Part shown: piece after piece, positions 8,074 through 13,807 of the stretch
Layout of the letters: each line of letters opens with the position of its first letter
Position numbering within the stretch: the first letter of the stretch is position 1
DNA from: Rhizobium sp.
GTDB taxonomy: Bacteria > Pseudomonadota > Gammaproteobacteria > Burkholderiales > Thiobacillaceae
Assembly: GCA_019459285.1 (NCBI GenBank)
Contig: JAIBEL010000029.1
Span: 124,001 to 188,000 of the forward strand
Length of the DNA stretch: 64,000 bases
Direction of reading: 5' to 3'
Position numbers and translations under genes: made by a program
Notes under the pieces: generated by a model
The model's input: the letters and a program-made list of their open reading frames with translations, nothing else
What the model was told of the DNA's origin: nothing
Database searches by the model: none

Positions 8074-8391
8074 CTACGCCCCTTCCAGCATACGTTCCAG
8101 AGGCGCTTCCAGGGCCTCGGCCAAGCCAACCAGGCTTGCTTCATCCAGCCCCGCCACCGCCAGTACCGAGTACAGATCTGCCGGCATCAGGATGACCCCG
8201 TCCGCCGGCTGAGCGGGGATACCGTTCACCAGCAGCGAAGGAAAACCCGAACCATGCGCGTCTCGCTCGGTGCTGAATACGACTTCCGTCCGGGCATGCA
8301 GGCTGGCGGCCAGTACCTCGGCATAGCCGGCATAGAGGCCGCATCGCCCGCCCGGGGGATGTTGGGAAATGACACGAATATGCAAGGCCAT
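8074..8391 (-). CDS. small hypothetical protein, thioredoxin-like fold possible
   Basis: A 105-residue soluble protein with a good AAGGG ribosome binding site five bases before its ATG. The N-terminal strand (HIRVISQ) and a following Pro-Pro-Gly-Gly-Arg-Cys turn, one helix (GYAEVLAASLHA), a strand and a G-F-P-S-L-L-V-N-G segment suggest an Rdx/SelW-like or thioredoxin-like fold. Only one Cys is present, so a CxxC mechanism is excluded. It is the last gene of the run that starts with the MBL hydrolase, 44 bp after the transglutaminase-like gene. Function unknown. Confidence 0.65.
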   Translation of the reverse strand: MALHIRVISQHPPGGRCGLYAGYAEVLAASLHARTEVVFSTERDAHGSGFPSLLVNGIPAQPADGVILMPADLYSVLAVAGLDEASLVGLAEALEAPLERMLEGA

Positions 8392-8435
8392 CGTTACCCT
8401 TCAATGACACTGATTAAGCAAAATCATGGCCACGC

Positions 8436-9392
8436 TCAAGCTCCTGCCAGGTGGCTGACGATGCTGTACCCCTGCGCGCCCGCCTCGATGCCGAGCGGAA
8501 CGCCAGCAGCCTCGACGTAGGGCGCGGTAAAGAGATTGAGCGGCCCGCCCGCCGCTGGCGGCTCGAGGCGGAAGTCGCGGGCGTGATTGTAGGCGATCCA
8601 GTTGGCCTCGGCGCCGCCCAGGAGAAACGCATCAACTTCACGCCGCAACGTCTCGGGCACACCTGCGTCGGCCAGCTTCAAGGCATCGGCGGGATCGGCC
8701 GGCACCCAACCGAGGCCCCCCAGATAGATCTCCGCCCGGGTATGCAGCGCCTGGGTGACATCGCCGGAGGCCCCGAGTGCGGAATCGAAACGCGACGGCG
8801 CGGCGCGGATGCCCAGCATCGTGCGCGCCGGCAGGCCCGCTGCCCGGCACAAAGCCACCAGCAGCGAATTGATGTCCACGCACTTGCCGCAGAATTCCCC
8901 GGCCGCCAGCATCGCCGGCACATCGCCCAGCCCGCACCAGGCGACATCGAAGCGGCGCTGGGCATGGGTCAGGACCCAGTCATAAAGAGCACGCAGCTTG
9001 GCCGCGGGCGTGTCCCGGCCCTGCGTGATCGCCTCGGCGCGGGTGCGGACTGCGCCCTCGACAGGCAGATGCACGCTCTCTGCCAGGTAGCGCCGCGCGT
9101 CCTCGGGCAACGGGGCATCCATGCTGGCCTGCGCAAGGTCGAAGACCGCCTCCTGTGTCTCCATACGGACGGAGACGGTCAATCGAGGATCGTTCCGGAC
9201 GCCCGGCCAGCGTACGAACAGGATGGGTGCGCCATGCGCCGGGTCGTGATGGAGTGCAGGCTTGGCATGGTTGCCATTGCATTCAAGCGCCAGCCGCCAT
9301 TGATGCGAGGTATCTTGCGGCACGGGCAGCCACAGGGCTAGATCCTGGAAGCTACCCTGCAGCGCCAGTTGGAACGTCAGATCGATCTGCAC
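8436..9392 (-). CDS. transglutaminase-like superfamily protein
   Basis: A 318-residue protein. The first ~110 residues form a beta-rich region like the N-terminal domain of bacterial transglutaminase-like proteins. A papain-fold core follows with all three catalytic positions visible: Cys in FCGKCVDINSLL, His in LHTRAEIYLG and Asp in WVPADPAD. It has no signal peptide or membrane segment, unlike many relatives, so a cytoplasmic protease or amidase-type activity is possible. I chose GTG 9392. A TTG at 9410 overlapping the stop of the rhodanese gene (TTGA) is an alternative. Tight coupling to a rhodanese gene is unusual. Confidence 0.82.
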   Translation of the reverse strand: MQIDLTFQLALQGSFQDLALWLPVPQDTSHQWRLALECNGNHAKPALHHDPAHGAPILFVRWPGVRNDPRLTVSVRMETQEAVFDLAQASMDAPLPEDARRYLAESVHLPVEGAVRTRAEAITQGRDTPAAKLRALYDWVLTHAQRRFDVAWCGLGDVPAMLAAGEFCGKCVDINSLLVALCRAAGLPARTMLGIRAAPSRFDSALGASGDVTQALHTRAEIYLGGLGWVPADPADALKLADAGVPETLRREVDAFLLGGAEANWIAYNHARDFRLEPPAAGGPLNLFTAPYVEAAGVPLGIEAGAQGYSIVSHLAGA

Positions 9393-9406
9393 GGCACGGG
9401 TCGGAC

Positions 9407-9862
9407 TCAATGCCCGGCCGGCTGGCTGGCGCGCGCATTGGCCTCGAATCCGCCCTTCTTCTTCCAGCCCTCGATGCCGTCCTGCAGCACCTTGACGTTG
9501 TCGTAACCCAGCAGACGCAGCGCGAACACCGCCTGCGCGGACAGCGAACCGGAGTTGCAGTACACCACCACCATGCGGTCCTTCGGCAATTCGGCGCGGC
9601 GCGCCACCGCCTGCCGCCACTCGATGTTGACCGCACCGGGGATGTGTTCCTTGGCGTACTGCGCGGCGTCGCGCGCGTCGACGATGAAGACCTTTTTCCA
9701 GTCGTCCGCCGGGATCTGTTCCGGCCAGATCAGGCTGCTGCCGTATTCGGTGAAGTCCATATAGCCGGACAGTGCATCGACCACGGCGGCGTTTTCTTCG
9801 GCGTGCACGGGCGCTGCGAATAGTGCGAGGCTGGCAAGCAGGGCGGCCAGGGTTCTGTTCAT
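9407..9862 (-). CDS. periplasmic single-domain rhodanese
   Basis: A 151-residue protein with a cleavable signal peptide (about 1-21, ending in VHA) and one rhodanese domain (about 45-140). The catalytic loop begins with the Cys in VVVYCNSGSLSAQ. It should carry or transfer sulfane sulfur in the periplasm. The sequence before the domain contains YGSSLIWPEQIP, seen in PQQ-associated or thiosulfate-related rhodaneses. It sits 22 bp after the MFS gene and its stop abuts the transglutaminase-like start, so it is part of the same operon. Confidence 0.9.
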   Translation of the reverse strand: MNRTLAALLASLALFAAPVHAEENAAVVDALSGYMDFTEYGSSLIWPEQIPADDWKKVFIVDARDAAQYAKEHIPGAVNIEWRQAVARRAELPKDRMVVVYCNSGSLSAQAVFALRLLGYDNVKVLQDGIEGWKKKGGFEANARASQPAGH

Positions 9863-9884
9863 GGGATTTCCTTGGTCAGGACGA

Positions 9885-11192
9885 TCAATCGTCGGCCGGG
9901 TTGAGCCGCGGGTGGGTTTCCTCGCACGCCATCAGGACGATGAGGCCCGAGACGAACATGGCGGCGGCGGTGAACCAGAATCCCGCCTCGATGCCGCCGA
10001 ACAGCGCGGCCACCGCGCCCAGCAGCAGCGCGCCGATGCCGTAGCCGAGGTCGCGCCAGAAGCGGTAAATGCCGATGGCCGAGCCGCGCCAGTTGGGGTG
10101 GGCGATGTCGGACACGGCGGCGGACAGCGTGGGGTACAAGAGCGCCATGCCGAAGCCCATCACCGCGGCGGCGAACGACCACCACAACTCGCCATCGCCC
10201 AGCAGTACCAGGGCGACGCCGGTACCGCACAGCCACATGCCCCAGACGATGGGCTGCTTGCGGCCGACGCGGTCGGACAGATGGCCAGTGAAGAACTGCG
10301 ACATGCCCCAGACGAAGCCATACACACCGACCACCCAGCCGATGCCGGGCAGGGACAGCCCTCGCTGATGCAGGTAGACCGGGAAGAACACCCATACCAG
10401 CGCATCGACGAATTTCTCCACCAGGCCGGCCTGGCTGATCGACGCCATACGCGCATCGCGCCACGACATCAGGGTGAACACGTCCCAGGTGCTGGGCTTG
10501 TCCGCGATGTTGGTGGGGTAGCGCGGCTTCGGCCCGGTCATCTGCCCGGCCGCGTACTTCTTCCCCTCGGCCTGCGCCCACGGCAGCGTGTCCTTGACCC
10601 ACAATAGCGTCAGCAACCCGGCCAGCAGGATGACGGTGAGGCCGAACAGCATCAGGCCCTGGCGCGGCCCGAAGGCGGTGGCCATATAGCCGGTGACGAT
10701 ACCCGCGACCGCGACGCCGAAGTAGCCGGAGAACTCGTTGAGGCCGATGGTGAGGCCGCGTTGGTTGGCGGTGGTGAGATCGAGCTTGGAGGTCTGCGTC
10801 ATCGACCAGGTGAGCCCCTGGTTCACGCCCAGGAGCACCGTCGCTGCGACGATCCAGTTCCAGTTCGGCGCGTAGAGGATCATGAAGGGCATCGGCACCG
10901 CTGCCAGCCAGCCGAGGAACAGCACCTTCTTGCGCCCCATGCGCTCGGACAGGCGGCCGGCGACGAAGTTGAGCGTGCCCTTGACGAAGCCGAAGGCGGT
11001 GACGAAGGCCATCAGCATCATGAACGAGCCCTTGGCCACACCGAACTCGGTTTCGGCGAGCGCCGGCACCACGGTGCGGAACATGCCGATCGTGAGGCCG
11101 ACGAGGAACACCTGCACCAGCTGGTGCGAGAACTGGGCGAAATTATTGCGGATACCGTAGCGGTACTCCGCCACACCCTGGGTCAGCAACAT
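9885..11192 (-). CDS. MFS transporter
   Basis: A 435-residue major facilitator with about 12 hydrophobic segments, the loop motif GRLSERMGRKKV between helices 2 and 3 and its echo GHLSDRVGRKQP in the second half. The substrate is not evident. The start ATG 11192 lies 2 bp beyond the stop of the MBL gene, so translation is probably coupled. Because it is flanked by a persulfide dioxygenase-type protein and a periplasmic rhodanese, a sulfur compound (sulfite, thiosulfate or an organosulfur) is a reasonable but unproven cargo. Confidence 0.87.
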   Translation of the reverse strand: MLLTQGVAEYRYGIRNNFAQFSHQLVQVFLVGLTIGMFRTVVPALAETEFGVAKGSFMMLMAFVTAFGFVKGTLNFVAGRLSERMGRKKVLFLGWLAAVPMPFMILYAPNWNWIVAATVLLGVNQGLTWSMTQTSKLDLTTANQRGLTIGLNEFSGYFGVAVAGIVTGYMATAFGPRQGLMLFGLTVILLAGLLTLLWVKDTLPWAQAEGKKYAAGQMTGPKPRYPTNIADKPSTWDVFTLMSWRDARMASISQAGLVEKFVDALVWVFFPVYLHQRGLSLPGIGWVVGVYGFVWGMSQFFTGHLSDRVGRKQPIVWGMWLCGTGVALVLLGDGELWWSFAAAVMGFGMALLYPTLSAAVSDIAHPNWRGSAIGIYRFWRDLGYGIGALLLGAVAALFGGIEAGFWFTAAAMFVSGLIVLMACEETHPRLNPADD

Positions 11193-11194
11193 GG

Positions 11195-11926
11195 TCAGTT
11201 GCCCAGGTTGAAGGCGACCATACGATCCATTTCCGCAGGACGCGGCGGAATGGCTTCGGTCAATGCGGTCACGAACGCGTCCCGGCTCATCGCCAGCATG
11301 GGGTTCCAGCGCTTCTCGAAGCCGATCGTCGACATCGGCTTGCCGGACATGCCGGCGCCGCAGGCGCTGCCCGAGGTATGGCCGGGATACAGCTCGACCT
11401 CGGCCGGCAGCGTCAGCAGGCGCTGGTGCAGCGTGCCGTAGAGCTGTCCCGCCATCTCGATTTCCTTGCCAGCGAGATCGGGCCGTCCGGCGCTGCCGAC
11501 GAACAGGGTGTCGCCGGTCAGGACGAACCATGGCGTCTCGGTACGACGCTTGTCGGTCACCAGCAGGCAGATCGAATCCGGGGTGTGGCCGGGGGTGTGC
11601 AGCACGTCGACAAAGACGTTGCCAACGTCGATACGCTGGCCATCCTTCAGCGGCTCGAACGGGTAGTTCACGCGCCCCTTATTGGACTCGTGCAGGCAGT
11701 AGGCTGCCCCGGTTCTCTCGGCCAGGGCACGCGCGCCGGAAAAGTGGTCGGCGTGGACATGCGTGTCGATGACGTGGGTGATTTTCACGTCCTGTTTCGC
11801 CGCTTCCTCGAGGAACCACAACTCATCGCCCAGAACGGGATCGACGACGACACCGACATGGCAGGAACCGCAGCCGAAAAAGTAGGACAGGGTGGCGTCC
11901 TTGGCCAGCAATTGACGAAAGAACAT
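11195..11926 (-). CDS. MBL-fold persulfide (sulfur) dioxygenase-like hydrolase
   Basis: A 243-residue metallo-beta-lactamase-fold protein with the metal motif THVHADH, the later HTPGH, GDTLFVG and YPGH ligands, and the ETHE1/Blh-type layout. Such enzymes oxidise glutathione persulfide to sulfite, using a mononuclear iron. The residues after YPGHTSGSACGAGMSGKP resemble the sulfur dioxygenase branch rather than glyoxalase II. First enzyme gene downstream of the second ArsR-rhodanese regulator; the gap holds a heptamer repeat. Sulfite made here could be exported by the nearby MFS or TauE/SafE protein (inference). Confidence 0.88.
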   Translation of the reverse strand: MFFRQLLAKDATLSYFFGCGSCHVGVVVDPVLGDELWFLEEAAKQDVKITHVIDTHVHADHFSGARALAERTGAAYCLHESNKGRVNYPFEPLKDGQRIDVGNVFVDVLHTPGHTPDSICLLVTDKRRTETPWFVLTGDTLFVGSAGRPDLAGKEIEMAGQLYGTLHQRLLTLPAEVELYPGHTSGSACGAGMSGKPMSTIGFEKRWNPMLAMSRDAFVTALTEAIPPRPAEMDRMVAFNLGN

Positions 11927-11945
11927 GGAAGTCTCCTCGATGGGA

Positions 11946-11994
11946 AGTGGTGAGCGGTGAGCGGTGAGTGGTGAGTGGTGAGCGGTGAGTGGTG
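11946..11994. repeat. heptanucleotide tandem repeat, 7 copies of AGYGGTG
   Basis: Seven uninterrupted 7-bp units, AGTGGTG or AGCGGTG, fill the gap between the ArsR-rhodanese stop (12000) and the MBL start (11926); an eighth degenerate unit touches the stop. Related arrays occur at 51767, 57797 and 63062. The repeat separates the regulator from the rest of its likely operon, leaving about 19 bp for the MBL ribosome binding site. Confidence 0.9.
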
Positions 11995-11999
11995 AGTCG

Positions 12000-12662
12000 T
12001 CAGGACTCGGCCAGCGGCAGGCCAGCCGCCTGCCATTCGGGGATGCCGTCGGCGATCTTCTGCGCGCGGTAGCCGTGCTCCTTCAGCAGCGCCACCGCCT
12101 CGGCGGACATCATGCAGAATGGCCCGCGGCAGTAAGCGACGATGTCCTTGTCGGCCGGCAGTTCCTTGATGCGCTGGCGGATTTCCTCCAGCGGCATCGA
12201 ACGCGCAAACGGCAGATGGCCGCTGGCGAATTCGACGGATGGACGCACGTCGATCACCACCACGTCACCACGCCGCGCCTTCTCCATCAGCGAACGCCGC
12301 GTTTCGGTATCGAGCTTTTCCGGCGCGGCGAAGATCTGGTCCATGGCCACTTTCAGTTCGACCAGATGTTCTTCCGCCACCGTGCGCAGGTTGACCCACA
12401 GGGCGCTGACGTCCTCGCCCGACAGCCGATAGGCGATGAAGCGGCCATCGCGCTGCGCCTCGACCAGGCGCGCCGCCTTCAGCACCTTGAGGTGCGCGCT
12501 CGCCAGCTTGATGTCGATGTTGGCTTCGGCTGCCAGGGCATCCACGGTCTTATCGCCCTGCGCCAGAATTTCCAGCAGTTCCAGCCGTTTGGGACTGGAG
12601 ACGGCTTTGCCGATGCGGGCGACCTGTTCGTAGAGCAGGTCCTTGGTTTGACGTTTGTTCAT
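12000..12662 (-). CDS. ArsR-family regulator fused to a rhodanese domain
   Basis: A 220-residue paralogue of the protein at 7245. It has an ArsR winged helix (about 8-95, recognition helix around DIKLASAHLKVLKAARL) and a rhodanese domain (about 118-215). The catalytic loop is again YCRGPFCM, followed by EAV. The winged helix has no Cys at all, so any thiol sensing must use the rhodanese loop. It heads the run MBL-MFS-rhodanese-transglutaminase-like-small protein and probably controls it. Its own promoter region carries a small AT-rich dyad at 12681. Confidence 0.9.
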   Translation of the reverse strand: MNKRQTKDLLYEQVARIGKAVSSPKRLELLEILAQGDKTVDALAAEANIDIKLASAHLKVLKAARLVEAQRDGRFIAYRLSGEDVSALWVNLRTVAEEHLVELKVAMDQIFAAPEKLDTETRRSLMEKARRGDVVVIDVRPSVEFASGHLPFARSMPLEEIRQRIKELPADKDIVAYCRGPFCMMSAEAVALLKEHGYRAQKIADGIPEWQAAGLPLAES

Positions 12663-12680
12663 GAAACGAACATTCGCACG

Positions 12681-12694
12681 ATTATTAGATTAAT
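12681..12694. promoter_or_regulatory. AT-rich dyad upstream of ArsR-rhodanese gene
   Basis: ATTA-TTAGAT-TAAT, 18 bp before the start codon at 12662, is a short inverted repeat in a locally AT-rich stretch. ArsR-family autoregulators often bind such sites. It does not match the 26-bp dyad at 7163, so the two paralogues may have different targets. Confidence 0.3.
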
Positions 12695-12940
12695 GCAAGA
12701 TCCATTTCGACCGGCACGCCACTTAACCACCACGCCCGCGTACTGGCTGCGGATTGATTTTTCGCAAGAGTAGTTGGCCTATAGTGTGGTAAATACGTCC
12801 CGCCCATCGGGCCGCATGACCCCAAACAAAGGCATACAGCGCCCGATGGCTCAGCGTGTTCAAAACAACGAAGAATGGAATTTGATGGTCCCAGACAGTC
12901 GACCGCATGATGACGCCCCCCTTGGCAAGGGCGCCATCCC

Positions 12941-13645
12941 ATGAAGCCGAATTGCACCAACCCCGAATGGATCGGCCGCGCGAAATGCGCCGTGTGTGAC
13001 GTACGCAACTTCGTCCTGTTCTCGGGCCTGTCCATGCACGAGCTGGATACGATCCTGCAGCCCATCGACAATCTGCATGTGCCCCAGCATGCAGTGCTGT
13101 ACGAGCAGGGGGCGGCAGCGCCCAGTGTCTTTACCCTGCGTCACGGACTCATCAAGCTCAAGGTCGACCTGCCCAACGGCGGACAGCGCATCGTGCGGCT
13201 GTTGCGGCCGGGTGACGTGGCCGGCATGGAAACCCTGGTGGGCGAGCGTTATCACCACACCGCCATCGCCCTGCAGGATGCTGATGTCTGCCGCATCCCG
13301 CGCGAGGTCGTCATCCAGCTCGACAAGACCAACCCGAGCGTGCACCAGGCCCTGCAGCAGCGCTGGCAGCGCTCGATAGACCAAGCCGATCATTTCATCG
13401 TGGCACTCTCCACCGGCCCGGCGGAAGCCCGCATGGCGCGCCTCCTGATCACGCTCGGTTGCACCGGCACGTTGCCGGAAACGCTGATGCCGAGCCGCGA
13501 GGACATGGGCGCCCTGCTCGGCATCACGACCGAAACGGCCAGTCGCATCATGGCCGAATTCAGGCGACGCGGCCTGATCCATATCGAAAAAGGCGGCTGC
13601 ATCGATTACGACTACAACGGATTGACGCAACTGGCGCAGGGCTGA
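12941..13645 (+). CDS. Crp/Fnr-family regulator with FNR-like cysteines
   Basis: A 234-residue protein with a cyclic-nucleotide-type sensor barrel (about 28-145), a dimer helix and a C-terminal winged helix (about 170-230) whose recognition helix reads TTETASRIMAEF, with the E..SR core of FNR proteins. It has Cys at 5, 16, 19 and 117. The N-terminal CxxC plus a barrel Cys resembles the four [4Fe-4S] ligands of FNR (20, 23, 29, 122), though the spacing differs. An oxygen- or redox-sensing role is likely. Its target may be the site at 13679 before the next gene. Confidence 0.87.
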   Translation: MKPNCTNPEWIGRAKCAVCDVRNFVLFSGLSMHELDTILQPIDNLHVPQHAVLYEQGAAAPSVFTLRHGLIKLKVDLPNGGQRIVRLLRPGDVAGMETLVGERYHHTAIALQDADVCRIPREVVIQLDKTNPSVHQALQQRWQRSIDQADHFIVALSTGPAEARMARLLITLGCTGTLPETLMPSREDMGALLGITTETASRIMAEFRRRGLIHIEKGGCIDYDYNGLTQLAQG

Positions 13646-13678
13646 ATTGCCTGTTGCCTAATTGATACATTTGGTGCA

Positions 13679-13692
13679 TTGACAATTCTCAA
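13679..13692. promoter_or_regulatory. FNR-like box
   Basis: TTGACAATTCTCAA matches the TTGAT-N4-ATCAA consensus except at the two inner positions. It lies 34 bp past the stop of the Crp/Fnr gene and 116 bp before the outer-membrane protein gene, a plausible activation distance. One half alone (TTGAT) recurs at 13662. Confidence 0.45.
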
Positions 13693-13807
13693 TTTGATCA
13701 GGTAGCGAAAATTAATCTCTTAGAATTGGATCCAGTTTTGCCTGACCCGTTGAAACCCCAATAACGAAAGGGAAGGCGCCAGCAGGCGGTCTGCCCGGAG
13801 AATACGA

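Noticed and set aside
8436-9620. Long version of the transglutaminase-like protein starting inside the rhodanese gene
   Set aside because: The extra N-terminal part is Arg/Gly-rich shadow sequence of the rhodanese gene; family homology begins at the GTG at 9392.
11946-11994. CRISPR-like array
   Set aside because: Units are 7 bp and contiguous, with no spacers and no cas genes.
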